Positions 33,419 to 47,279 are shown, counted from the first letter of the stretch. The stretch: DNA of 64,000 bases from Siderastrea siderea (GCA_964030785.1 OZ034971.1:38368304-38432303), one strand, 5' to 3'. The notes: generated by a model from the sequence alone, not told the origin. Numbers and translations: made by a program.

Positions 33419-35099
33419 GGTATCAGGGTACCCCAAATGACAACATTGCGTTATCACCGTCTGAGCATCAGGCGTTTCATAAAAACCTAGACAAACTATA
33501 CATTTTCTGAAAGCTTAATAACTCAAGATTACGAAAACATATTTATATAAAGAAAACAGACAATTCTGTTGAAAATATAGCTAACGTTTTTCAAAAGTAT
33601 ACCGTTCACAAAATCGGTTCCGCTCCACTCAAAAGTGGTCTGGAGAGTAAGGCGAACATCGTGCCGAATTCTTCACACCTTTGTCTCAAAAACCGTGTCT
33701 CGGAATTTTTTTATCTGGCCTGGTTTGTTTTCTGCACTCAGTTTAACTTTGAAGTTTAAAAAAACACCCCTTCTCTTTCTTTAACGGATCATAACTTTTG
33801 AGTGAACATAAAAAATAAAATTTGGAGACACGGTTTTGGTGTCAAATTATCTGGCAACATTCTCGCCAAATTTGAGCTAAATTGGTTGAAAACTCGCTGA
33901 ACGCGAACTTCAAACGTGCCCTCAATTTCTTGAAAAGTTGGGTTTGAGAAAAAAGGCAAAATAGATGTGGAGACTTTTTGCGGCCAATGAGATTAAAACA
34001 CCTAGGTGTCAGGATAATAACCTGCGGTTTGATAGAGGGGAGGCTCAACTTACCTTATAACAATAGCGCAAACATGCCGCCAAGAATGATGTCATATTTT
34101 TATCGGAAAGCGACTTTCGTTCGGGTTCTGTGTACGCGTGCCGTTCAAAGGGCCTTAAGCACTGGAAATTTTACCCTCATAATTTCACGTCGGCTGTACA
34201 ATGCCGAAGACATCAACAACAAGAAAGGGTAAGACTAATCAAGCTGCCGCAACCCGAAAGACGAAAGTAAATGCGAAAGTAAAGCACGTTGAAACCCACG
34301 AAGAAGCCGCCACGTGCTCGGCTCAAGAACTAAGAGAGAACGTCCTGTCACAAATGCAAGCAATTGGGTAACAACAAACTTCTTTATTACTTGAGACAGG
34401 ACTTTTACAATTTACTTTTTCGAGGAAGGTCACGTCCGGGTGACAAACTCGACAACAAACCTCTTCATCGAGCTTTTCTACGAGCGTTTCGCCTAACATG
34501 ATTGTTCTTCCTTTCAATCGTTGCCACGATTCTTCACAGTATTGTCCATCACCTTCTCTTTCCGTGTCTTGCAACGGCTCTGCCGTAATCTTTAAGCGGC
34601 TCGCAGACAGTGCGTTCTCGTTCTTCCATAGGTTCTTCCAACCACATTTCTTGATTATAAATACACCAGCTTTTGTCGCTTGTGCAAAGTTTTTCGGCCC
34701 ACACCGAGCAAAACTCTTTTGTATGATTACGCTTTGCCGTATTTTCTTTTTGGTAGAGGCAAACAGGCAGGATCTCTCCCTTCTTTACTAGTAGCTCATG
34801 TTTTCCACGCAACATACCCTTCGATAACGCGGAAATTGGTACGCAATCGATCTTTATCTCATGTCAAAACATCAGGGTCCTCTTATGTCACATGGTATTT
34901 TCGGCAATGTTGACAGATGACTGTCAACACGTAATTAGAGGAAATTAATGGCTCTAACCTTTTTTCGTCCATAACTTTGCGTAGAGACAATCTTTTTTTC
35001 TGAAACTTGTTGTAAAGGAGAGTTTTGAATAATATCTATCTGAAAATGACAAAAGCGTATTTTTTGAAAAAGTGGACAATTTTGGGGTACCATGATACC
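33419..35099. mobile_element. TTAA-target DNA transposon copy 1 (1681 bp)
   Basis: The inverted ends are GGTATCAGGGTACCCCAAA (left) and GGTATCATGGTACCCCAAA (read from the right), with TTAA on both sides (33415-33418 and 35100-35103). This fits the piggyBac or Kolobok superfamilies; the GG terminus favours Kolobok slightly. A short frame starting MPKTSTTRKGKTNQAAATRK at 34202 is shared in damaged form with copy 2. The core at about 34390-34835 is absent from copy 2; its minus strand has Cys-rich short frames (EVCCRVCHPDV) of unknown origin. No full transposase. Confidence 0.82.
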
Positions 35100-35103
35100 T
35101 TAA

Positions 35104-37739
35104 AAGATGGTGAATTTGGCATGGCTCTGCCGAACTGGTAGACTATTCCAAATAATACTGGCCCAGTGAATAAATGAATTGTTAGTGCTTTAGAACGTGT
35201 GTGTTCAAATTTCAAATTTCAAATTGGTTATATCCTTGCATACGGTGAAATTTGAATTAACCAATCAGCATTCAGTAGGCGGGAAAAACTGTGGTGTCCT
35301 GACGTCACGCAGATTTTGTGCTCTTCGCTTCGATTTCTGCGTGATCAGCGAAGTTCATACTGTGGACATGCGGTTTTATTTCAACGTTCTTCAAATTAAC
35401 CGCTTGCCTTACTTCAATTTATTAAAGTCACAACTATCTGCAATTATATGGTCTGGATGAGCAAGCAGAATCGATTCAAAACTTTTTTCTGCGGCCGGGA
35501 GACTTGGCTAGCTGGACTTGAATGCGAAGGAGGTAAAAGTTTTCCTCTTGTTCTACTGAATATCATTTTTCACAAGAAACTTCACATCCCTTTCACTCTC
35601 CTTGGCATCGTTTATCACATGGTTGTTCGCTAACTGAGCAGCTCTGAGTAAAGTAGGGTACAATCCGTCTTCTGTGCTTGTAAAGCCATGATCTTTGGTC
35701 ACTTCATACTTGTTTTCATCGAGTACTTCATGTCTGGTTTTAATTCACACCAACTTCCAGCTGTGCCTGCACCTGTGATTGCCTGCTGTCAACGAGATTG
35801 GTCTTATCGGTTAGGGAAAAGTGTTCTGTTCGTCAGATCAGAAATACATCATGAATGTTTGACAAATTTGATCTACGGTCGTTGTATGGTTGCACTACAC
35901 AGCTGATGCTTCAAATTGGAAATAGGCAAGTTTGCATAATTTTCCACATATCCGGAGACGAACGAAAAGGCCTTTTTGGAATTTGGAGCTTCCTTGCTCA
36001 TCGTAACAGCGAAAAGCTCGTAGTCAAAAGTCGCAGAAAATTTACTTTTCTTCTCAAAAGTCAAAACTCACCTGAAATTCAGGCCAAGCAAAAAAACATG
36101 CGGACCGCCTGGGAAACGACACTTTCGTTTGCTTTATTCACCAAGGAAAGTCAAAATAATTATTACCTAGCCCTTCTTTCTGAGTGGGGAATTAACTTGA
36201 CTAACTGGATTGGAACAGTAATTGCAGGAACAAAGTTTATTTAGTCAAATATTGATATGTCTATTTTCTTCTCGCTTCAATTTCCACGCCAGATAAGGTA
36301 TCCTTCAAAACTGGCAATCAGTCGACTTTTACAGACAGAGAGCAAAGAGAGGAAAATGTGTAATTTCTCACGAAATTTCAAGAAGATTTAAATTGTTATA
36401 ATTAAAAGGAACAAGTTCGAGAACTACTCTAGGATTCAGGCAGGAGAAGTTTATTCAAAAAGGAGAAGTGAAAGTAATTATAAAAGAGCAAAATATAGGT
36501 CACAGCGGTCCTGCATCAGTCCGCCGTACCGAAAGAGATTTGGAATTATAAAACTTTGCGTTACGTCGGATTCGTTGCAAAAAGGATGAACCGATAATCA
36601 CAGGCGACTCTAAGAGATAAAGTTGTTCTTCAGAAACCAATTAACAAATTTATGATCCTGCTGCTTAGTATAAGCTTATTTCTTGGGTGGTAGCCCGGGG
36701 TGGTAGTTGCATTATTAAAGCTACGTAAACGTACCTTCAAAAACATGGGCGACTTAAATCAGAAAATGGGAGAGTGTGATAATTTTTTCTTTCTCAACAA
36801 GCACTCGTAACGCCATTCAACTTGTAACGATGCTAATGTCACTTCAACTTCTGTTTTGTAGATCATACAAAACCACTAAGAGTCTTACTGGAATTAATAG
36901 CAGTTTTGTAGGTCTCTTGATGGCGTTGTTTTTTCTCCGAATCTGATCCCAGTGGGGCCTGCTGGAAGTAGAGCAGCTCGAGTCAACTCTTCTGATATAA
37001 GGAATAAATTCTGGTGTAATATTACGGTTTTAGACGGTTTTAGTCATCGTCTTGTCGCTCTTCTTACCCTTTAAACAATGCACACTTGTAATCCACACAA
37101 AACAAACGCTAGCGGCTTCGGTCTTCCTACTAATTTTTACCTTTCTTGCAAGCGCAACAACACAACGCTATTGGAAAATACCCTGCCTTTCTGGGTTTGT
37201 TTGAATGGATCGAGAACCCTGTATAGCTTCAGTCGCTATAAACTCTTCATTTTGCTTACAAACACAAAATACTGGAGTTTCCTCTGTTTTCATTCGTAGC
37301 ATTCTGAACCGTAACCGGAAACGAGGACCCAGCGCATTTCGCAGAACACAAACAGGACAAGGACACCACAGTTTTGACTGCCGCTCGTATCGCGGGCGCA
37401 GTTGCCGTATACAAGGATGTTCTGTAAAAAGACTCCTAATGCTATCTGGGTGGCGGATCCAGGGTTTTTGAAGGAGGAGGGGGCTGACCAGTTATAAAGA
37501 TATCGGAACAATCCGAGACAAAATCGCCTCAGATGTTTTGTTCCCGTTTATAATTTCAGGCTTAAACGACCCCAAAGAGGGGGGTGGCTAGCAACCAAAT
37601 CCACCCATCCCCTGGATCCGCCCCTTGTTTGGTAGGCAATGCAAGCAATTCTCCTTTTGTAAATCGAAGATAAAGAGTTCCATTTAGCCTTACTCAGTAC
37701 TTCATGCTTTGGGACAGATGGACTTATAACTAAATGTAA
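35104..37739. other. Intergenic stretch, no gene recognised
   Basis: Several open frames of 60-130 codons occur here (for example 35855-36244, plus strand), but none has a recognisable family, codon signal or splice context. I treat them as chance. Confidence 0.5.
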
Positions 37740-37843
37740 AGAAGATCCTCGCAGTTATTAACGCAACTTATGCAGTTGCGAAAAGAAAGCCTGAAAAAAT
37801 CAGGCTTGCCGGGATTCGAACCCTGACCTCTGCGATCGCAGAT
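37740..37843 (-). repeat. SINE fragment (B-box and hairpin tail)
   Basis: The minus strand shows the B-box GGTTCGAATCCCGGC, then a hairpin CCTGATTTTTTCAGG, then GCAACTGCATAAGTTGCG (self-complementary) and a GAGGATC end. The A-box half of the tRNA-like head is missing. Confidence 0.65.
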
Positions 37844-38389
37844 TTTTACATTTATTTCTTCATTCCGCAGTTCAAATATATGAACTTCATATATTCATAA
37901 TTTCAGATGGACTTATGTTATGGATCAATCTAGCAACACGGATATAAAATGGGGTTGGAAGGCCTACGCGACTCCTGCTTCACGTCTTTGTTCGCTGCGC
38001 CGTATCTCGGTCTTTTGACCAATTTCAGCAATTTTGCGTCTTGTGCTTTTGTAGTGGGTTTAGTTTGGAGGATTTTTATTTGGTGACTGAATTGAGCCGT
38101 TACAACTAAGGCGTCGCACTTTTTAAGACTTTGATCTCTAGGTCATATCTCATCAACTTTCTGATAACCGGTGGATCAGTTGTGGCTCGCGCGCACTGTT
38201 TGTTATTCTCAGTTAAATTTGACCTCTGATCGTTTGTTAAGCAATTCAATGTGGTTTCTATGCCTCTTTCTGCACATTAGGTACGTTGAATCTGGCTCGT
38301 ATAGGAACTTGATAGATAGCTTTTACCAACATTTTCATGGCAAACATCGAAACAAAAATACTGAGCCAAAGCAGAATAAAACGAAACCT

Positions 38390-39060
38390 ACAGTAGGGAA
38401 ACGTTTCATCGATGACGGGACATCTCTATGGGACATCGGCAAACAAGAAATAGATTTATTTCTTGAACAAGCAAACAGTTCTCATCCAACAATAAAATTT
38501 ACAGCTGAAATTTCAGACAAGGAAATCACATTCCTTGACACAGTTGTTTATAAAGGAGAACGATTCAAAAAAGACGCTATTCCTGTCACAGAAACTCACT
38601 ATAAACCGACTGAAACATTTCAGTACACACATTACACCTCCTGTCACCCACCAGGTGTCAAAAGAGGTTTTATCAAAGGCGAAGCTATTAGACTTCTACG
38701 AACAAATTCCTCGGAAAAAAATTCCCAGGAATCTCTCTCTAATTTCAAAACACGTCTCCTCGCGCTTGGATACCCTAAAAACGTGGAGAGAATATTATCT
38801 GAAGACTCCTTCGCCGGAAGAGAGTCGGCTTTTGAAACAAAAGAAAAAGACTCACGAGCAAATATTACCATTTGTCACAGCATATCACCCGGGAGTTAAA
38901 AACCTAAAAAATATATTGATGCACAAATGGAGTTTAATTCAAAATCAGTCATTGCCGACGACCATTTTCAAAAAGCCTGCTATTATATCATACAAGAGAG
39001 ACAAATCGCTATAAAAAGACATGCTCGTGAGAGCAAAGCTTTGAAGGCACAATAACTTAC
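38390..39060 (+). pseudogene. Penelope-like retroelement fragment (reverse transcriptase)
   Basis: The frame encodes KRFIDDGTSLWDIG, where FIDD is the catalytic Asp-Asp motif of the RT palm, followed by SSHPTIKFTAEISDKEITFL and ETFQYTHYTSCHPPGVKRGF. These blocks are characteristic of Penelope-like elements. Near 38780 the frame shifts: the second part (ILPFVTAYHPGVKNLKNILM, then AIISYKRDKSL) lies in another frame and hits a stop at 39012-39014, while related sequence continues beyond. Only the C-terminal part of the RT is visible; no clear GIY-YIG domain follows. It is a dead fragment. Confidence 0.8.
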
Positions 39061-39184
39061 ACGTCGCAAACAAAACTCCACAGTAGGGAGTCTTTGCAGG
39101 CCTGTCGCGATTGTTATACATTAGAGTTCTCCCTCGAGAAAGCCTGTGGTGTGATTGGCTCGGTACACCCGGTACGGAAATGCT

Positions 39185-39225
39185 TAAAGCGGAGCAAAGC
39201 GGAGCAAAGCGGAGCAAAGCGGACC
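39185..39225. repeat. Four-copy 10-bp minisatellite (GCGGAGCAAA)
   Basis: Four tandem units of AAAGCGGAGC, the last changed to GCGGACC. The neighbouring ATTGGCTCGGTAC and its near-complement GTACAG/AATCACAGAGCC suggest it lies inside a small inverted-repeat element. Confidence 0.7.
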
Positions 39226-42084
39226 AATCACAGAGCCGCTTTCGAACGGTACAGGTAAACAGAACTAACCGGCTTCAGAGACATGCAGTCTGGAAGCGAT
39301 CATGTATGCATGAATTTTTCTCTCTCCCTGCTGGAGATGCACAAACGTAATTGATTTTCAAGCACATCACGCCAGGTACATTTCTCTGAATGCTTTTTAA
39401 AACCCTTTAATGCCCAGTGTCCGCATATAAATGGTCGCCATACATTTGTTGTAGTGCTAGTTGGGAGAAGTTGTCCAAATATCAAAAGAGTTCATTACTG
39501 GTGATCATTCCCTTAATTCTCAACACCTGTGCACTTAATTGTGCATTGATATTACAAGGAGAAATCTGTTACTGATCACTATTGAGTTAAGGTGTATAGA
39601 GCGCAGAAAACTTGAAAATCTTATCAAACAGGATGCACCGAACGCGCCAAAAAAAGAGATCATTTGAATGATCACATATTTTTTATTTATTTTTAATGTA
39701 AATCAAATGCTACAACCGGACTTTATATATTGCTTCCTCAAGGGCTAACTCTACAGGAAGCAATTTTTAAACCTTTAGACATTTAGGATTCGCTGATGGT
39801 CAATTAATATACGATTCCATACAAACGTATTCTAGATCATCGCGGTTTTTGTAATTATGCGAGTAACTGCTAGCTGTTTATGATTAGGCCTTTCGAAGAT
39901 GAAGTTGTCTTTATATAGCTGTGGTGGCTATAACATGCTCTTGTTATTATTCAAATTTCAGCTTGCATAACTACTTTGTCGAATTGTAATTGGCCTCGGC
40001 GTTTGTTAAAATCTCCATTATACCAGCGGCAAGCGTTCTATTGCTTTTTGCTGTCTGATTTTATCACTAGGTGGCACTTCATTTTCTCTCTATTCTTTGT
40101 TTGCTAGATATCATTGGCTCCAACGCATAGTGAAAATAGTCTTTCTAGCAATGATCGATTATTTTGAGCCAGTTTTCTTTCAACCAGTCTACAAATGGTA
40201 AAAAAACTCTAAGTTTGGCTTCGACTCTTCAACAAAAATTGGGTTTGTGTTTTACCGGTAATGACAAGCGACCGGGTTTTCGACAGCATGGTGTTTAATG
40301 ACCTCTACGAAAAGAAAACAGAAAAATGGTAAAAAAAAAAACTTAAATTCCCGTCTTGTATGTCAAAATACATTTCCCTGTAAAATAAAGCCTTTTTGTA
40401 GTTCTTTTATTTTTTTTTCGAATTTCAAGGAAATCTCAGAATTAAATATTGCGAATCGATTCATGGATACTCTTTTTCATCTCATTAAAAGTTTCCAGAG
40501 ATTTATAAGTAAAAGCATAATGTTGATTCCATCAAGCAGTGCGCGAAACGCAAAACGAAAATTACGAATCACTCGCCTCCAAATTGTGAATTACAAACGT
40601 TTCTAACCTCCTTGCACCAGGAACTTCGCACCATCGATGAAGAAATTTCCTGATGAATTCTCTTGTAGGCGTCTTTTAGGCCCCATGAATATCGTCTATA
40701 GAAAAAGAAATCAGTATAGCTGCTACCCACAACGAACAAACTCAATGGCAGCACCAAACATTGCGCTGATGTGCGTATTGACAAATAAAAGGAATGCAGC
40801 CAGGTTGGGAATAAAATGATTATATTTTGAACAGATGGCAAGAAAAAGGATCTTTCAGCAGTAATCCTTGGAGTTAAAGGATTTTTTATTTTTTGAAACA
40901 ATAGACGGGAACAACCATAGTTGATTCCTTCTACAATCTATTCTTAAAAGTGTGCTGGAGTCTTTAACTGCTTCTTAAACCGTTAACAGGAATACTAATC
41001 TAATAGAGAGGCGTAAATTTTGCAAAATCGATTTGATTTACTACGAATTCAGGGAAGTATCAGTAAAATAACAAAAACCAGCAACACAGTACACCTCATC
41101 ACACAATAAAATAAAGGTAGTAATTCTGCGAGAAGGAATAGCGCTATCATTGTTAACGTCTCTGTGTTCGAGTTTAAACTGCATGTATAAGTTAAACACA
41201 CTTCAGTCCTCAGGCATCCGTTTATTGGCAATATAAAGCAAAGAAAGAGTTCAGGTTTTTCTTTCTTTTTTCTTTTCTATTCTTTCTTTTTGCTTTTGTT
41301 AGCTTTTTGAGAAGCTCAAAAAGCTTTTATCGCAAGACTAAAAGTCCCCACCCCCCCCCAAACACATGTTCTCCCCCCGAAAATAAAAGGACGGAACTTT
41401 TGTAAATACTGAACTGATAATTCCCCCCCCCCCACCCCCACCCCCTTCCTTACTATTTTTAATGAGCTGTGGGCCCCCTTCTTAAACGAGCAGTGCTAAT
41501 TTACCTTGAGTTCGTTTTCCTTCTGCGCAGTGTGTCAGTCGTTAAGGGTGTAATTCTCAAGATAGATGTGAAGAAGAAACTTATAATCTCATACGATTTG
41601 TCCAAGTATTTGTATGTTGTGGCAAGCAAAAATTGCCCAGGGATTGCTCCACTGTGGGAGGAGTTAAAACGGCGTATAATTTTGTCATCTCATTGCCTCA
41701 ATAAATTGTCAAGAAATCGTGTTATGAAAACAATCATCAACAGAGATATTGTATGAGAGCAAATTCTTGAACGAAACGTGACCTAGCTGAGAAGACGGGA
41801 TATATTTTTAGCTTTTACCAATTTGAAGTCTTTTTCTTTCAATATTGATGTACGTTCAATGATCTTTCACCATCTCACGTTTTTTTTTAATGAATTTAAT
41901 GGAAAACCAGACATCACGATTTCAAAAAGCAATGTTTGCATACCGCGTTTCACAAGCGTTTGGACAACTGGTTAGTTTTTACCCGTACCAAGGGAAGCTC
42001 CTCATTCACAATACCTTTCCACTGCGTCACTCATGGTGAATTTGAGGCCTGAAAAATAGCATCGGCGCTTTGCCTTCTTTTAAG
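39226..42084. other. Intergenic stretch upstream of gene 2
   Basis: No gene recognised. It contains a pyrimidine-rich tract (about 41255-41300) and C-homopolymer runs (41350-41450). No TATA box or initiator could be assigned with confidence for the gene starting at 42085. Confidence 0.5.
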
Positions 42085-42163
42085 ATGGCCAATTCTTTAA
42101 TCGCAGCATATTTTTCACTTGTCTTCTTCTGTTATATTTGGGAGGGAGAAACAGAATTTCCAG
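42085..42163 (+). CDS. Gene 2 exon 1: start codon and signal peptide
   Basis: The start context AAGATGG (A at -3, G at +4) is strong. A hydrophobic stretch follows directly ([15 protein letters not shown]), then polar GETEFPG. Donor CCAG|GTGAGA is near-consensus and ends in phase 1, exactly what the VWA exon at 47484 needs (joined codon GGT, Gly). The call rests on phase, donor and signal peptide; the 5.3 kb intron leaves some doubt. Confidence 0.7.
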
Positions 42164-45100
42164 GTGAGAATGTAATCGTTTTACAGTTCAACCTAAGCAA
42201 GGCTTCTAAGCTCCTTCTGAGCTTTCGCTTATCCAAATACGTATTGTATTTTGCCATCACTACTGAAATTCCACTAGCTGGTGTATTTTTCTCACTAAAT
42301 AATATATTTCAATGCTTAATGTGCACACGTAATCACCATTTTTCTCTTAAGGTATCAGGGGCCCCAAATGACAACATTGCTTTTTCACCGTTTGAGCGTC
42401 TGGCGTTTCACAAGGACCCTGACAAACTATATATTTTCTGAAAGCTGAATAATTGAAGATTACGAAAACGTATTTAGATAAAGAAAAAACACAACTGTGT
42501 CGAAAATAGAGACTACGTTTTTAAAAAGTACATCGTTCACAAAATCCGTTGCGCTCCAGTCGAGAATGATCTGGAGAGAAAGACGAACATCGCGCCGAAT
42601 TTTTCACACCTTTGTCTCAAAAACCGTGTCTCGGAATTTTTGTATCTGGCCTGGTTTATTTTCTGCACTCAGTTAAACTTTGAAGTTCGAAGAAACGCCT
42701 CTCCTCTTTCTTTTACGGCTCATAACTTTTGAATGAAAGGAACAAATAAAATTCGGAGACATGGTTTTGGTGTCAAATTATGTGGCAACATTGTCGCCAA
42801 ATTTGAGCTAAAATGGTTGAAAACTCGCTGAACGCGAACTTAAAATGTGCGCCCAATTTCTTGAAAAATTAGTTTCGAGAAAAAAGCCAAAATGTGATTT
42901 GGAAACTTTTTCCGGTCTGAGGAGATTAAAACACCTTGGTGTCAGGATAATTACCTGCGGTTGACAGAGGGGAGGCTCAACTTACCGCCTTACAACAATA
43001 GCACAAACATGCCGCCAAGAATGGTGTCAAATTCTGCCTGTGCTGTTCAAAGGGTCTTCAAACGCAATAAACGGAAATTTTAAAGTCATAATATCACGTC
43101 GGCTGTAAAATGCCGAAGGCATCATCATTTGAGCTGGGTAAGACTACCCAAGCTGCCGGGACCTGAAAGACGAAAGGAAAGGCGAAAGGAAAGCATATTG
43201 AAATTTGCGAAGAAGCCGCCACGTGTTCGGCTCAAGATCTAAGAGAGAACATCCTGCCAGAAATGCAAGCAATTGGGAAAAAAATAAACTTCTTTATTAC
43301 TGGAGACAAATTCCGTACTTTCTTGGACATGCCGACTTTTGCGCCAAGTTGATTCTTTGATACATCTGGCTTTGTAGAAATGTTGTGGAATTTGAATGGA
43401 TGGATTGTTTTTCGCCGTTCGCGTTACGAAAAGCGAGCTGGCAGTCGAAGCTTATCACACTGACAAGTGAGGAGTCAGGAAGCGAGAGTAATTCCTCAAC
43501 GCTCGATCGTTTCTCTCTCTCTCTCTTTCACAGATATGATCGAAGCCACTTTGTAGACACACTCGAAATGAGCGGGAACTGCTACGCAAGCGATCGCGTG
43601 TCAAAACATCGGGGCCCTGTTATGTCACATGCTATTTTCAGCGTTGTTGACAGATGACTGTCAACACATGATTAGAGAAAATTAATGCCACAAATCTTTT
43701 TTCGTCCATAACTTTGCGTAGAAACAATCTTTTTTTCTGAAACTTTTTGTAAAAGAGAGGTTTGAATAATATCTATCTGAAAATGACAGAAGTGTATTTT
43801 TCGAAAACATGGTCAATTTTGGGGTACCATGATACCTTACATGTCTCAAAGACCCGCGAAAATCCTAACCAAGATTACAGTGTTATCGCCATATACTAGA
43901 TTTATTCAACGTTGATATGGGTTTGGAAAACCGTATTGTGCCACTGTTTCAAACTGACGAGGGATTATTTTGAGATATTTTTGAGGAATTGTTCAACATG
44001 TGTATTGATGAAATTGATATGTCTCCCATGATAACAAACCTATGAGAAATTATACAATTTGCTTTAAGTCTTAGACAAGAAAGATATGTCCATGCATCAT
44101 GTTTTTTCCCGCTTCGTGACCATTTTTAATAACCATCTAATGGCAAATTAATGGTCAATCTTATTAACTGACAATTATGGGTGGCAAACTGACATTTACG
44201 TGAAATGTCCATTTGCAGTGCTAAAAATTATCACGCATAGCCCCTACAAAATGTGCTTCTCTGTGTTGTAACAAAATACGATCCAACCAAAAATTTCAAA
44301 GCTACCGTAATTTAGAGAGTAAATTGGCATGAGAACTTTAAAATGCTTCAGTCCTTGTTATCTAAATCAGTTGCGAATCTAAATTTTTATCAGGGGTAGA
44401 ATGTTTTGACGCTTAGCTGAATTTGACAATTAAAAGCAATTCCGGAATTAAAATTTGGCGGGAGATATTTGCCCTTACAAAGGGAGTACAGACGTTAACA
44501 TATACCTCGCCGTTGTACATGGGCGAGATATCAGTGTTTCACATATACAGACGCATATACCTCGCCGTTGTTCATCGGTGAGATATCAGTCTTCCTTATA
44601 TACAGACGCACCTACCTCGCCGTTGTACATCGGCGAGATACTAGTCTTCGTTATATACAGACGCATATACCTCGCCGTTGTACATCGGTGAAATATCAGT
44701 CTTCCTTATATACAGACGCACCTACCTCGCCGTTGTATATCGGCGAGATACTAGTCTTCGATATATACAGACGCACCTACCTCGCCGTTGTACATCGGCG
44801 AGATATCAGTCTTTCTTATATACAGACACAGGAGGAGGTGGTTCTATATTAGATAACTTGTTAAATAATAGATATTGCGAAGTTGGCGAATTTTGTCTCG
44901 TTCTATATATTGCAAAAGTCACATAATATGTGTTTGTCTGATCACCGCCTTACAAACACTTTACTCGAACGTTTTTAACCAATAAGGTAGAGACAACATT
45001 GGAAGGGTATACAGAGGCATCATACATGCACATTTCTAATGTATTGTAAATTTAGGCTCCATCTACTTAAAAACGTAAAGGTTTAATTATATTGTAAACT

Positions 45101-47279
45101 CATATTTTCTACTACGTCAAGGCCTTCTATCCACATAAAAACGACTACATTGGCCGTGGTAAACGCATATTTACCAAAACACTCCCCACAACGCATATTT
45201 ACAAAAGCTTCATTTATGCGCCATATATTTTGTGTATACGGCGTAAACGGGTTGGTTCATAAATGCTGACGTCACAACGTTAGACTCGGCCTAAAAAGGA
45301 GAACGGAAGGGCTACCTTCGTCTGCTTGTCTTTTGCCTGAGTGGTTTTTGAGCCCGATTGGGTGCATTCAAGTTAACATTGCTTAGCTACAAGCAATCGC
45401 AAAAAGACTTGAGACACTCTATATCCATTTTAGCTCATATTTCACCCTCCCAGCTACAACACCTTTCTGCTCCCCCCCCTCCCCCCTTATCAATGTTGTA
45501 TGGATTTCGAGATGTCAATCAAAGTAACAAGGAGCAACATTGAAAGGGGGAGGGGGGTGTGGTGAACAAACAAGCCTTTGATTTCTTTGCAACAGGCTGC
45601 TTTAACGCGAAAGTCCGATTTCCGGGGGAGTGTCTCAACAATTTTGCAAATGATAATCTGCGTAACGGCACATTTCAAGAGATATATGTTTCCTTTGTGG
45701 AATATTACGCGTTTAAGAATTGCAGAGGGAAATAGAGCATTTTGAAGTATTCTCCGCGGAAGTAATTAGCGTGACTTTTTCATTCGATTTTCATGGAAAA
45801 TGGGAGTTCGTGCCAGAGCGATCTGCACCGCCCCATTAGTTGATGTCTTTAGCTAAATAAGGATTTGTTTTTACGTACTTTCCAGAACAAGTTTATTGAT
45901 ACTGTTCAATGATATCCTTAAGCTTTCTTTACGCTTGTAGTTCACGCTTTACGGAGGTAACTTAATTATAGCGATAAGCGTTTGTCTGCACAAGTATTTC
46001 GTCATAAAAACACGTACTACATTGTTCGCTCAGAATTAAAAGGGACAGCATCGCTTCAGCTTTCCAGTGTCTTCATTCAACTGCACATTGTATGTACTTC
46101 TTGACAACGTTAGTAATTGTTGATATTTTCGTGAGCTAGCTGTAAATCCGTAGTCAGTTTTCTTCCTTACGTATTGTGTGAAATTGGCGTGAAATTCGCG
46201 TACGGTGTTTGTTTCGCAACTTGTCAATCGGAAAGCCTGGAAATGGATTTGCTGGCAGAATATGCAAGTGTTAGCGAGTCAAGCTCAAGTACATCTGATG
46301 GGAACGAGTGTGAAACGGTAAACACTGATAAAGATTTAAATGCGGGAGCTGTGAGACAGGTGTATCTTGTAATGTACAGAAAGAAATTCCACTTAAACGT
46401 GCGAATTCCGGAGGAAAAACAAAAGGAGATTGCTTCATGTCCAAAGTGTTTCGCCACCTTTATTCTACACTGAAAGAACTGTTGCTAAAACTGGCTTCGA
46501 AAGAACTGAATAAATGAAATTTACTACTCACGTGATAAACCAACAGTCTACGGTCAACAGCCTGCTAACTGAGAAGATATCTAATAATTCTATTAGTGGA
46601 CATGGACACGGGACGCAATGTCGACTTTTCTTCCTCCCTGATCTTGGCAAGGGAAAATGTCACTTTCTAGAGATGAATTAGAGAGGCCATCGAAATTCAC
46701 TGTCAGACCCCAACACTGAATCGCGACAACGGATGCGAGCTCCCGCCGATCTACAGGGGTGTTTTGTCGCGTGGTTTTCACCATCCTAAATCACGTGACA
46801 AAACATCCAACACCATCACTTGATAAAGATTCTGCGACGGAGTCGAAAGCTTGTGACTTAGTCAAATTTTGGATCCTGAGAAAGAAACTTTGTTTTGTTT
46901 TGACTTATTGATTATGACAGGATCAAGCAACAATTTTTTCACTAAAATTACAAGATATTTGGCAAAGAGCAACTGGCACATGTCTTAGGGGAGAAGGGGT
47001 TGGCGCAGTGGTGAGAGCGCTCGCCTCCCACCAGTGTGGCCCAAGTTCCATTCCCGGTCTCGGTGTCATATGTGGGTTGAGTTTGTTGTTGGTTGTCGTC
47101 CTTGCTCCAAGAGGTTTTTCTCCGGGTACTTTAGTTTCCCCTCTCCTCAAAAACCAACATTTTTCAAATTCAAATTCGATCCGGACACAGCCAGTGGAAG
47201 AAGGGCCACCTAGTGGATCCACTCCTAATTCCTATTTATTTATTGATTGATTTATTGATTGATTTATTGATTTATTTAT

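Noticed and set aside
35855..36244. 129-codon open frame, plus strand
   Set aside because: No recognisable family, no signal or repeat pattern, and no supporting splice or context signal.
41469..41756. 95-codon open frame upstream of gene 2
   Set aside because: Considered as a 5' exon, but it has its own stop and no family match, and the signal-peptide exon at 42085 explains the gene start better.
44504..44829. CRISPR-like array
   Set aside because: Whole 55-bp units repeat without unique spacers, and the setting is a eukaryotic intron.
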